Source of the DNA: Candidatus Rokuibacteriota bacterium
GTDB taxonomy: Bacteria; Methylomirabilota; Methylomirabilia; Rokubacteriales; CSP1-6
Assembly (NCBI GenBank): GCA_003220225.1
Contig: QHRU01000109.1
Location: 1 to 39,305, forward strand
DNA: 39,305 bases
Reading direction: 5' to 3'
The notes beneath the pieces were generated by a model. That model did no database searches, was not told where the DNA came from, and saw nothing but the letters and a program-made list of their open reading frames with translations. The translations under genes and the position numbers were made by a program. Numbering within the stretch: the stretch's first letter is position 1; the number at the start of each line of letters is the position of its first letter. Below, piece by piece: positions 17,435-24,993 of the stretch.

Positions 17435-17463
17435 TTGACAACGAGCGAGCGGAATAGTCTCAT
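17435..17463 (+). promoter_or_regulatory. Predicted promoter of the Liv-type importer operon
   Basis: A perfect -35 TTGACA (17435-17440), a 17-base spacer and a weak -10 TCTCAT (17458-17463, 3/6). Transcription would start near 17470, leaving a 33-base leader with GGAGGA before the ATG at 17503. The same TTGACA-17-TYTCAT arrangement occurs upstream of the proline racemase-family gene, which strengthens both calls. Confidence 0.5.
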
Positions 17464-17502
17464 ACCCGCCATCTCGGTCGAGCGCCCGATCGGAGGACAG
17501 CC

Positions 17503-18768
17503 ATGAGAGTCTCACGGATCATCACGGTCGCCATCGTGCTCTTCGCCTTCGCCGCCGCCGGCGGCAACGCCGCCGCTCAGCAGTGTCCGAAGGGCAAGCT
17601 TCGCCTCTACACATCGTGGCCGATGCAAGGCGCGATGCTGCCGGAAGGCACCGGCATGAAGAACGGCGTGGACCTCGCCGTCTCGGAGGTCAACGGCACC
17701 GTCGCCGGGTATTGCCTCGAGGTGGTGAACCTGGACGACGCCTCGCCGCAGACCGGCAAGTGGGACGGCGCCGTCGAGGCGGAGAACGCGAACAAGGCCA
17801 TCGGCGATCCGCTCGCCATCGTGTACATCGGCACCTACAACTCCGGGGCCGCCAAGGTCTCGATCCCCATCACCAATCGCGCGCACATGGCCCAGATGAC
17901 GCCGGCCAACACCTATCCCGGCCTCACCAAGAAGCGCGGGGCCGCCCCCGGCGAGCCCGAGATCTACCGCCCGGGCGGCTACGTGAATTACTTCCGCCCG
18001 ATCCCGGCCGACGACATCCAGGGCGCCGTGGGCGCCAAGTGGGCCAAGCGGATGGGCGCCAAGAAGGTCTACGTCCTCAACGACCAGGAGCTGTACGGCA
18101 AGGGCATCGCCGACGTCTTCGAGGCCACCGCGAAGAAGATCGGTCTCCCCGTCGTCGCCAACGAGGGCATCGACTGGAAGCAGCCCGACCAGAAGCCCGT
18201 GCTCACCAAGATCCGCGCCTCCGGCGCCGACCTCGTCTACCTCGGCGGCGTGATCGAGACGGGCGCTCAGGTGATCATCCGGCAGATGAAGGAAGTCGGG
18301 CTGACGGCGCCGCGCACCCGCTTCATGGGACCCGACGGCCTGCTGGAGGAAGAGCTGCTCAAGGGCGCCACCTGCGACGCCGCGCTGGCGACCGACATGC
18401 GCGTGACCTTCGCCGGCCTGCCCTTCGAGAAGATGCGGGGCGTCGGCGCCAAGACGTACGAGAACTACAAGGCGAAGTTCGGCAAGGAGCCGACCTCGTA
18501 CGCGCTCTACGCAGCCGAGGGCACCCGCGTGATCATCGACGCCATCAAGCGCTCGGCGCCGGTCATCGAGAAGGCGAAGGACGTCACCGACAAGCGCGAG
18601 GCCCTGCGCAAGGCCATCGCGGCGACGAAGAACTTCGAGGGCATCAACGGCAAGTGGAGCTTCGACGAGAACGGTGACGTCGACTACGACACCATGTCGG
18701 GCTTCAAGGCCGTGAAAGCCGACACCCCCATCGGCTGCAAGTTCCAGTTCGAGACGATTCTCGAGTAG
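17503..18768 (+). CDS. Liv-type ABC transporter substrate-binding protein
   Basis: A 421-residue periplasmic binding protein of the branched-chain amino acid/amide/urea type (peripla_BP_6). It starts at ATG 17503 after GGAGGA. The signal peptide covers residues 1-25 (hydrophobic core VAIVLFAFAAA, cleavage near AAA-QQ). The mature part has the expected LYTSWPMQGA opening, GMKNGVDLAVSEVNG, a hinge and IGTYNSGAAKVSIPITNRA. Three Cys residues are present (near the mature N-terminus, about residue 70, and the end). It delivers the ligand to the permeases encoded downstream. The ligand is uncertain; the divergent DUF1989 genes make a urea/guanidine-like or amide compound as plausible as leucine. 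Confidence 0.9.
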   Translation: MRVSRIITVAIVLFAFAAAGGNAAAQQCPKGKLRLYTSWPMQGAMLPEGTGMKNGVDLAVSEVNGTVAGYCLEVVNLDDASPQTGKWDGAVEAENANKAIGDPLAIVYIGTYNSGAAKVSIPITNRAHMAQMTPANTYPGLTKKRGAAPGEPEIYRPGGYVNYFRPIPADDIQGAVGAKWAKRMGAKKVYVLNDQELYGKGIADVFEATAKKIGLPVVANEGIDWKQPDQKPVLTKIRASGADLVYLGGVIETGAQVIIRQMKEVGLTAPRTRFMGPDGLLEEELLKGATCDAALATDMRVTFAGLPFEKMRGVGAKTYENYKAKFGKEPTSYALYAAEGTRVIIDAIKRSAPVIEKAKDVTDKREALRKAIAATKNFEGINGKWSFDENGDVDYDTMSGFKAVKADTPIGCKFQFETILE

Positions 18769-18788
18769 CGTCGCGGTGTCGCGGCGAT

Positions 18789-18863
18789 CGAGGGGCGCCT
18801 CGGCTCCGCCGGGGCGTCCCGAGCCACCCCGGGGGGCTTGGGGGGCCATTTCGGGGCCCCCCA
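18789..18863 (+). repeat. Composite dispersed repeat, copy 1 (A module plus GC hairpin)
   Basis: Lies in the 102-base gap between the binding-protein gene and its permease. A 36-base GC module (18789-18824) is closely matched at 26100-26135 and, on the other strand, at 30527-30563. It is followed by a perfect hairpin at 18840-18862 with stem GGGGGGCC/GGCCCCCC and a 7-base loop ATTTCGG. The repeat ends 8 bases before the permease ATG at 18871 and leaves no room for a normal ribosome-binding site. There is no T-run, so it is not a classical terminator. Confidence 0.8.
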
Positions 18864-18870
18864 TCTATAT

Positions 18871-19809
18871 ATGACTGGCTGGGAAGTCCTCATTCAGCAA
18901 TCCATCAACGGCCTCACCCGAGGCGCCGTCTTCGCGCTGATCGCCCTGGGCTACACGATGGTGTACGGCATCATCGAGCTCATCAACTTCGCCCACGGCG
19001 ACGTCTTCATGCTGGGCCTGTTCATCTCGCTCGCCTGGTTCACGCTGCTCGGCGTCACCGGGACGCTCACCGGCTGGCAGCTGCTGACGGTGCTCCCCCT
19101 CGTGTTCGTCCTCACCATGCTCACGACGGCCACGCTCAACGTCGCCATCGACCGCGTGGCCTACCGCCCGCTGCGACGCTCGACGCGGCTGGCGCCGCTG
19201 ATCACGGCGATCGGCGTCTCCTTCATGCTGGAGAACGTAGCGCTGCTCTGGAAGGGACCGGCGCCCATCGCCTACCCCGACGTGTTCCCGTCCTTCGACA
19301 TCCTGCGCGAGTGGTTCGGCGTGGACTCGGCCATCTTCCTCACGAGCAAGGACCTGCTCGTCGTGGCCGCCACCCTCCCGCTCATGGTGGCGCTGCACTA
19401 CTTCGTCACGCGGACGCGGTGGGGCAAGGCCATGCGCGCGACGGCGCAGGACCGGGAGACCGCCCAGGCGATGGGCATCAACGTGGAGCGCACGATCCTG
19501 ATCACGTTCTTCGTCGGCGGCGCCCTGGCGGGGGCGGCGGGGCTGATCCAGGGCATGTACTACAACATCGGCCAGTGGTGGATGGGCTATCAGGCGGGGT
19601 TGCGCGCCTTCACCGCGGCCGTGCTGGGCGGCATCGGCAGCATGAGCGGCGCCGCCCTCGGCGGGCTCGTCATCGGCTTCCTGTCCGCGTGGAGCGACCA
19701 GTACATCTCCGCCCGCTGGACCAACGCGATCGTCTTCTCGATCCTCATCGTCGTCCTCGTGTTCCGTCCGCACGGCTTGCTCGGCGAACGGACGGCGGAC
19801 AAGGCGTGA
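18871..19809 (+). CDS. livH: Branched-chain amino acid-type ABC permease (LivH family)
   Basis: A 312-residue inner-membrane permease with about eight hydrophobic segments. Typical features are the N-terminal QQSINGLTRGAVFALIALGY, INFAHGDVFMLG, and the cytoplasmic loop RATAQDRETAQAMGINVERT that contacts the ATPase. The ATG at 18871 is preferred; a TTG at 18838 would place the GC hairpin inside the coding region. The start has no visible Shine-Dalgarno, as the hairpin repeat ends 8 bases away. It pairs with the LivM half of the next gene to form the membrane channel. Confidence 0.93.
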   Translation: MTGWEVLIQQSINGLTRGAVFALIALGYTMVYGIIELINFAHGDVFMLGLFISLAWFTLLGVTGTLTGWQLLTVLPLVFVLTMLTTATLNVAIDRVAYRPLRRSTRLAPLITAIGVSFMLENVALLWKGPAPIAYPDVFPSFDILREWFGVDSAIFLTSKDLLVVAATLPLMVALHYFVTRTRWGKAMRATAQDRETAQAMGINVERTILITFFVGGALAGAAGLIQGMYYNIGQWWMGYQAGLRAFTAAVLGGIGSMSGAALGGLVIGFLSAWSDQYISARWTNAIVFSILIVVLVFRPHGLLGERTADKA

Positions 19810-19830
19810 GCGCGTGATGGGCCTCGGCCT

Positions 19831-21795
19831 GTGAGGGAGAGCCTCGGGCCCCCGGCGCTGGTCGTCGCCCTGCTCGTGTACCCGTTCGTCGATCGCGCGC
19901 TGGGACTGCAGACCGTCCACGCCGTGTCCGACGGCATGATCTACGTGCTGCTCGCGCTGGGACTCAACATCGTCGTCGGCTACGCGGGGCTGCTCGACCT
20001 CGGCTACGCGGCCTTCTTCGCCATCGGCGCCTACGCGATGGGGCTGCTCAACTCGCCCGTGCTCGGCTCCCCGCTGTACGGGCACGCCTGGAGCTTCTGG
20101 CTGTGCATCTGGCTGGCGGCGGCGGTATCGGCGCTGCTCGGCCTCGTGATCGGCGCGCCGACGCTCCGCGTGCGCGGCGACTACCTGGCCATCATCACCC
20201 TCGGGTTCGGCGAGATCATCCCGGTGGCGATCCGCAACCTCGGCGACGTCACGATCGAGATCGGCACGTGGCGACCGATCGAGCGGCTCAACCTCACCGG
20301 TGGCGAGAACGGCGTCAACCCGGTGGGCCGCCCGGTTCTGCCGGGCGTGCCCTTCGAAACGGATCCCGTGCCGTGGTACTTCCTCATCCTCGTGGTCGGC
20401 GCCCTCTCGCTGTGGGCCATGAGCCGGCTGCGCGACTCGCGGCTGGGCCGCGCGTGGATGGCCATCCGCGAGGACGAGACGGCCGCCGACTGCACCGGCG
20501 TCAATCCCGTCTCGACGAAGCTGCTGGCGTTCGCCCTCGGCGCCTCGTTCTCGGGCTTCGCGGGCTCGATCTACGCCGCCAAGCTGCAGGCCATCACGCC
20601 GGGCGCCTTCGAGTTCCAGGTGTCGATCATGTTGCTCTGCATGGTCGTCCTCGGCGGCGCCGGCAGCCTCAAGGGCGTGATCCTGGGCGGCATGCTCATC
20701 ACGGTCTTCGACCGGATCGTGCTGTCGCAGAGCACGTTCCTCGTGCGCTCGATCGGGCGGACGGTCGGTGTCCCGGCGCTGGCGGCGATCGATCTCACCC
20801 TCTGGCGCTGGTTCTTCTTCGGCCTCGGCCTCGTCCTCGTCATGCTGCTCCGGCCCCAGGGGTTGGCCGGCCGCCGCGTGCAGCCGGTCGCCGCCGACGC
20901 CGAGGGCGACCAGCCGCTCGCGCCGGAGCCCTCGTCGCTGCCACGCGTCGAGGCCATTCCGATGTGGCTGCGGGAGCGCATGACGCGCGCTGCCGCGCAA
21001 GAGGAGGCGATTCTCGACGTGCGGGGCGTCAGCAAGGCCTTCGGCGGCGTGGTCGCCCTCAACGCGGTCGATCTCGTCGTGCCCCGCGGCGCCATCATCG
21101 GGCTCATCGGGCCGAACGGCGCCGGGAAGACCACGTTCTTCAACGTGGTGACCGGGCTCGCCCGGACCGACGGCGGCCGCATCACGTTCGCGGGCGGTAG
21201 CCTGATCGGGCTGCGGCCCAACGCGATCGTCGCCCGCGGCATCGCCCGCACCTTCCAGTCGATCCGGCTCTTCCCGTACATGAGCGTGCTCGACAACGTG
21301 CTCGTCGGCGAGCACTGCCGGCTGGCGGCCACGGTGGCGGGAGCGGTGCTGCGCCCGCCCGCGGTGATCGCGGAGGAGCGCCGAGCGCGCGAGCGGGCGC
21401 GCGGCCTCCTCGCGTTCGTCGGTCTGAGCGGCAAGGACGACGATCTCGCCCGCAACCTGCCGTACGGCGATCAGCGACGGCTGGAGATCGCGCGCGCGCT
21501 GGCGACCGAGCCCCGGCTCCTCCTGCTCGACGAGCCGACGGCGGGAATGAACCCGCGGGAGACCGAGACGCTGACCGATCTGATCGGGCTGCTGCGCCGC
21601 GAGCTGACGCTGTCGATCTTGTTGATCGAGCACGACATGGAGGTCGTCATGGGGATCTCCGACCGCATCACCGTGCTCGACTACGGCACGCGCATCGCCG
21701 AGGGCACGCCGGCGGAGATCCAGCGGCACCCCCGTGTGATCGAGGCGTACCTGGGCACCGGCTACGAGCGAGAGCCGGCGGTGCCGAGCCCCTGA
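19831..21795 (+). CDS. Fused LivM permease-LivG ATPase
   Basis: A 654-residue single-chain fusion. Residues 1-350 are a LivM-type permease (YVLLALGLNIVVGYAGLLDL, RGDYLAIITLGFGEI, LGASFSGFAGSIYAA). A linker of about 45 charged/Pro-Ala residues follows. Residues 393-654 are a LivG-type ATPase with Walker A GPNGAGKT at 427-434 (Lys433), the LivG-specific signature LPYGDQRR at 543-550, Walker B LLLLDEPTAGMNP and the switch His in LLIEHDMEVV. The GTG start at 19831 is the first possible start after the in-frame LivH stop. Fusion fixes permease:ATPase stoichiometry; similar fusions are known but are less common than separate genes. Confidence 0.93.
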   Translation: MRESLGPPALVVALLVYPFVDRALGLQTVHAVSDGMIYVLLALGLNIVVGYAGLLDLGYAAFFAIGAYAMGLLNSPVLGSPLYGHAWSFWLCIWLAAAVSALLGLVIGAPTLRVRGDYLAIITLGFGEIIPVAIRNLGDVTIEIGTWRPIERLNLTGGENGVNPVGRPVLPGVPFETDPVPWYFLILVVGALSLWAMSRLRDSRLGRAWMAIREDETAADCTGVNPVSTKLLAFALGASFSGFAGSIYAAKLQAITPGAFEFQVSIMLLCMVVLGGAGSLKGVILGGMLITVFDRIVLSQSTFLVRSIGRTVGVPALAAIDLTLWRWFFFGLGLVLVMLLRPQGLAGRRVQPVAADAEGDQPLAPEPSSLPRVEAIPMWLRERMTRAAAQEEAILDVRGVSKAFGGVVALNAVDLVVPRGAIIGLIGPNGAGKTTFFNVVTGLARTDGGRITFAGGSLIGLRPNAIVARGIARTFQSIRLFPYMSVLDNVLVGEHCRLAATVAGAVLRPPAVIAEERRARERARGLLAFVGLSGKDDDLARNLPYGDQRRLEIARALATEPRLLLLDEPTAGMNPRETETLTDLIGLLRRELTLSILLIEHDMEVVMGISDRITVLDYGTRIAEGTPAEIQRHPRVIEAYLGTGYEREPAVPSP

Positions 21796-21800
21796 CCGCC

Positions 21801-22508
21801 GTGCTCGAGCTCGCCGACGTCCACACCTACTACGGCAGCATCCGGGCCCTGCGCGGGTTGTCGCTGTCCGTCGAGCGCGGCGAGATCGTCACGCTGATCG
21901 GCGCCAACGGCGCCGGCAAGACCACCACCCTGCGCACGATCCTCGGCCTCGTGCGGCCGCGGCACGGCACCGTGAGCTTCAACGGCGCGCGCCTCGACGC
22001 CCTGAGCACCGACCGCATCGTCCGCCTCGGCATCGCGCAATCGCCGGAGGGCCGCCACATCTTCCCGCGCATGAGCGTGCTGGAAAACCTCGAGCTCGGG
22101 GCGTTCGTGCGCTCGGACCGCGACGGCATCGCGCCCGATCTCGAGCGCGTGTTCGCGCTGTTCCCGCGCCTGCGCGAGCGCGTCAGCCAGAAGGGCGGCA
22201 CGCTCTCCGGCGGCGAGCAGCAGATGCTGGCCATCTCGCGCGCGCTCATGGCCCGCCCCGGCCTGCTCCTGCTCGACGAGCCGTCCATGGGCCTGTCGCC
22301 GATCCTCGTCGAGACCATCTTCCGCATCATCCAGGACATCAACCGCCAGGGGACGACGATCCTGCTCGTCGAGCAGAACGCGCGGATGGCACTGCGCGTG
22401 GCGCATCGGGGCTACGTGATCCAGACCGGGCGTATCGTCCTGCACGACGCGGCGGCCACGCTGTTGCGCTCCGACCTCGTGCGCAAGACCTACCTCGGCG
22501 AGAAGTAG
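21801..22508 (+). CDS. livF: Branched-chain amino acid-type ABC ATPase (LivF family)
   Basis: A 235-residue cytoplasmic ATPase, the second nucleotide-binding subunit of the importer. Walker A GANGAGKT lies at residues 34-41 (Lys40), signature LSGGEQQ at 135-141, Walker B LLLLDEPSMGLSP, and the switch histidine is replaced by Gln in LLVEQNA, which is normal for LivF. The GTG at 21801 follows the upstream stop after 5 bases. It completes a four-gene importer SBP-LivH-LivM/G-LivF. It converges with the GNAT remnant, leaving a 6-base gap. Confidence 0.96.
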   Translation: MLELADVHTYYGSIRALRGLSLSVERGEIVTLIGANGAGKTTTLRTILGLVRPRHGTVSFNGARLDALSTDRIVRLGIAQSPEGRHIFPRMSVLENLELGAFVRSDRDGIAPDLERVFALFPRLRERVSQKGGTLSGGEQQMLAISRALMARPGLLLLDEPSMGLSPILVETIFRIIQDINRQGTTILLVEQNARMALRVAHRGYVIQTGRIVLHDAAATLLRSDLVRKTYLGEK

Positions 22509-22514
22509 TCGGGG

Positions 22515-22814
22515 TCACTGCAGCCGGCGCTCCATCGTCACCCAGGTCGGCTCGCTGAACCCTTCGTGACGGTGCAGCGTCGTTTCCTCGAAGCCGCACG
22601 AGGCGAACAGCCGGCGATTGTCTTCGAGCTCCAATCGCACGCCCAGCGTCATCCGGGCGAGGCCGCGTCGGCGAGCCTCGCGCTCGGCTTCGTCGGCCAC
22701 GGTTTCCTTCAGCGCGCCCGACGGCGGATTTGTCGGCCGCGACTGCGTCGAGAACGCGCGCCGCACGAGGTCCGCGACGCCGGGCGCGTCGTCGATCCCC
22801 GCCCTGCGCACCAT
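22515..22814 (-). pseudogene. GNAT acetyltransferase remnant with internal deletion
   Basis: A 99-residue frame that joins the first part of a GNAT protein (VRRAGIDDAPGVADLVRRAF) directly to its last helix and strands (EREARRRGLARMTLGVRLEL, DNRRLFASCGF, HEGFSEPTWVTMERRL). GNAT proteins are usually 150-170 residues, so about 60 central residues are missing. These include the acetyl-CoA pyrophosphate loop (Q/RxxGxG/A). The frame is still open, so a short protein could be made but should not bind acetyl-CoA. It is the last member of the racemase operon, 15 bases after the monooxygenase gene. Confidence 0.6.
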
Positions 22815-22829
22815 GCCGAGCGTCCAGAG

Positions 22830-23720
22830 CTACGCCGCGGCCGGCTTCACCTCGCCGGCGAGGCGCTCCATCGCGCGCACCATCGCGGGCACGCCGGCTC
22901 GCGGCAGGTCGAACGTCATCCACTCGGCGCCGAGCGTCCGCACCCGGCGTACGTCGGACGCCACTTCCGCCACGGAGCCCTGAAACGCCGCGCGGCTGCT
23001 GCCCTTCGGGGACTCCGTGAGGTCCAGAAGATTGCGCGGGGCGAGACCGAGCGCGTCGCGCCGGCCGCGCCGAGCGGCGAGGTCGCGCACGGTCGCGAAG
23101 CCTTTCTCGATATCGTCGAGGCTCAGCCCCAGCGGATGCCAGGCGTCGCCCAGCTCGGCGCAGCGGCGCACCGCCGGCGCGGACACAGCGCCCGGCGCAC
23201 CGCCGACCCAGATCGGTGGGTGCGGCCGTTGCCGAGGACGGGGTGAGAACGTGGCTCCGCCAAAGCTCACGTAGTCACCCTTGTACTCCGGGACGTCGTT
23301 GGCCCAGGCGGCCTTGATCGCCCGGATATAGTCGTCGCTCAGACGTCCGCGCTCGCGGAAGGGTAGGCGCAGATCCATGAACTCCGCCTCGTCCCAGCCC
23401 ACGCCGACGCCGAAGATGAAGCGCCCGCCCGACGCCTGGTCGACCGTGGCCGCGGCTTTGGCCGCCACCAACGCACTCCGGTAGGGCAGCACGATGACGC
23501 TGGCGCCGAGGCGAATGCGCTGCGTCCGCCCTGCGAGATATGCGAGAAGCGAGAACGGGTCGGGCCAGTGACCGCCATAGTGCTGCGTCGTGGCGGGCTT
23601 GGCGAGGATGTGGTCGGGAACGAAGACGCCGTCGAGACCCAGCTGTTCCGCTCGGGTCGTCAGCGACTCCGCGTCGGCAATCGTCAGCTGCCAGATCGGG
23701 AGCACGACACCGTAGTTCAT
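22830..23720 (-). CDS. LLM-class flavin-dependent oxidoreductase (F420/FMN)
   Basis: A 296-residue luciferase-like monooxygenase-family enzyme. Recognisable pieces are the N-terminal YGVVLPIWQLTIADAESLTT, LGLDGVFVPDHIL, RIRLGASVIVLPYRSALVAA with the following KAAATVDQASGGRFIFGVG, GWDEAEF, and PPIWVGGAPGAVSAPAVRR. Such enzymes use reduced FMN or coenzyme F420; the sequence alone does not decide which. The ATG at 23720 has a strong GGAGG. It is 12 bases downstream of the DadA-like gene. Its substrate is unknown; context suggests an amino-acid-derived compound. Confidence 0.9.
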   Translation of the reverse strand: MNYGVVLPIWQLTIADAESLTTRAEQLGLDGVFVPDHILAKPATTQHYGGHWPDPFSLLAYLAGRTQRIRLGASVIVLPYRSALVAAKAAATVDQASGGRFIFGVGVGWDEAEFMDLRLPFRERGRLSDDYIRAIKAAWANDVPEYKGDYVSFGGATFSPRPRQRPHPPIWVGGAPGAVSAPAVRRCAELGDAWHPLGLSLDDIEKGFATVRDLAARRGRRDALGLAPRNLLDLTESPKGSSRAAFQGSVAEVASDVRRVRTLGAEWMTFDLPRAGVPAMVRAMERLAGEVKPAAA

Positions 23721-23732
23721 GGAAGCCTCCTG

Positions 23733-24983
23733 TCAGCGTCGGACGGTCAGCCCCTCCAGGTCCAGCTCGGGCATCCGGCCGGTCATGAGATCGGCCACGA
23801 TGCGCGCGGTGCCGCACGCCATCGTCCAGCCCATGTGACCGTGGCCGCAGTTGAGGAACAGGTTGCGGTGGCGACCGAGACCGAGGATGGGCGGCCCGTC
23901 GGGAGTCATCGGACGCAGACACGCGCGGTACTCGCCCCGCTCGTAGTCGGCGGCGTCGGGGAAGAGGTCGCGGGCCAATTTGTGAATGTTGTTGAAGTCG
24001 CGCGGCGTCCAACCCCAATCGTAGCCGGCGAACTCCGCGGTGGACGTGAGCCGCAGCCGGTTGCCCAGCCGTGACCAGCCGACCAGCCACTGCTCGTCGA
24101 CGCCGGAGATCGTCGGGGCCAGGCCGCCCGGCTTGAGGGGAAACGTCGACGAATAGCCCTTGGCCGGATAGATCGGCAGGCTCACGCCCGCGGTCCGAGC
24201 GACGACCGGCGCCCCCACCCCGAGGGCCAGCACGTAATTGTCGGCGGTGAGCACGCCGCCGCTGGTCACCACGCCGTCGATGCGGTCGCCGTCCGCGCGC
24301 AGCGCCGTGACGCGCGTCCCGAGCCGAACGGTGACGCCGTGCTTGTCACGCGCGACACGCGCCAGCTCCTCGCTGAACACGCGGGAGTCGCCGCTCGAGT
24401 CCCCGAGGTCGCGGATGGCGCCGGCGATCTTGCTCTTGACCGGCTCGAAGGCGGGCTCGAGCCGCGCCAGCGCGTTCGCGTCCAGGATCTCCTGCTTCTG
24501 CCCGTGCTCGGCGAGCAGCGCCATCTTCTTGATCCCGGCCTCGAACTCGACCGGGTCGCGATGCATGTAGAGCGCGCCCCTGTGGATCGCCTGGTACTCG
24601 ATGCCTTCGGCCCGCACCAGGTCGTTCATCACCGCCTGGCTGTACTGGCAGAGCCGGAGCTTGATCAGCGTGTTGCGGCGCGCGCGCCCGGACGTGCACT
24701 CGCGCAGAAAGCGCAGGCCCCACGCGTAGAGCCTCGGATCGCTCGTGAGCCGCACGCGGATCGCCGTCTCGGCGCCCCGCAGCGACTGCCAGAGCATGCG
24801 CGGGGCGCGCGGCGACGCCCACGCGAAGGAGTGGCCGGGCGCGATGATGCCCGCGTTGCCGCCGGTCGCCTCGAGCCCGAGCGCGTCCTTTTCCTCCACG
24901 AGCGTGACCTCGTGGCCGGCCTTGCCGAGGAAATAGGCGGTGGTGACGCCGACGACGCCGCCGCCGAGGACCAGCGTCTTCAT
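23733..24983 (-). CDS. DadA-like FAD-dependent D-amino acid dehydrogenase
   Basis: A 416-residue DAO-family flavoenzyme resembling D-amino acid dehydrogenase small subunit. It starts with the dinucleotide loop LVLGGGVVGVTTAYFLGKAG (GGGVVG at 7-12) and continues LVEEKDALGLEATGGNAGII. The C-terminal CLRPMTPDGPPILGLGRHRNL and CGHGHMGWTMACGTARIVAD are DadA-type. It would oxidise a D-amino acid or D-hydroxyproline to an imino acid with electrons passed to the respiratory chain. The gene starts 10 bases after the proline racemase-family gene, so a pathway in which the racemase makes the D-form and this enzyme oxidises it is well supported by context. Confidence 0.9.
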   Translation of the reverse strand: MKTLVLGGGVVGVTTAYFLGKAGHEVTLVEEKDALGLEATGGNAGIIAPGHSFAWASPRAPRMLWQSLRGAETAIRVRLTSDPRLYAWGLRFLRECTSGRARRNTLIKLRLCQYSQAVMNDLVRAEGIEYQAIHRGALYMHRDPVEFEAGIKKMALLAEHGQKQEILDANALARLEPAFEPVKSKIAGAIRDLGDSSGDSRVFSEELARVARDKHGVTVRLGTRVTALRADGDRIDGVVTSGGVLTADNYVLALGVGAPVVARTAGVSLPIYPAKGYSSTFPLKPGGLAPTISGVDEQWLVGWSRLGNRLRLTSTAEFAGYDWGWTPRDFNNIHKLARDLFPDAADYERGEYRACLRPMTPDGPPILGLGRHRNLFLNCGHGHMGWTMACGTARIVADLMTGRMPELDLEGLTVRR

Positions 24984-24993
24984 CGGGCGCGTC

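Noticed and set aside
18840-18862. Intrinsic terminator after the Liv-type SBP gene
   Set aside because: The stem is strong but no U-tract follows, and the same sequence occurs just before start codons elsewhere, so a repeat is the better explanation.
19865-21729. Very long minus-strand frame opposite the Liv genes
   Set aside because: Its predicted product is dominated by Arg, Asp, His and Gln with no domain, which is the usual antisense pattern of GC-rich genes.
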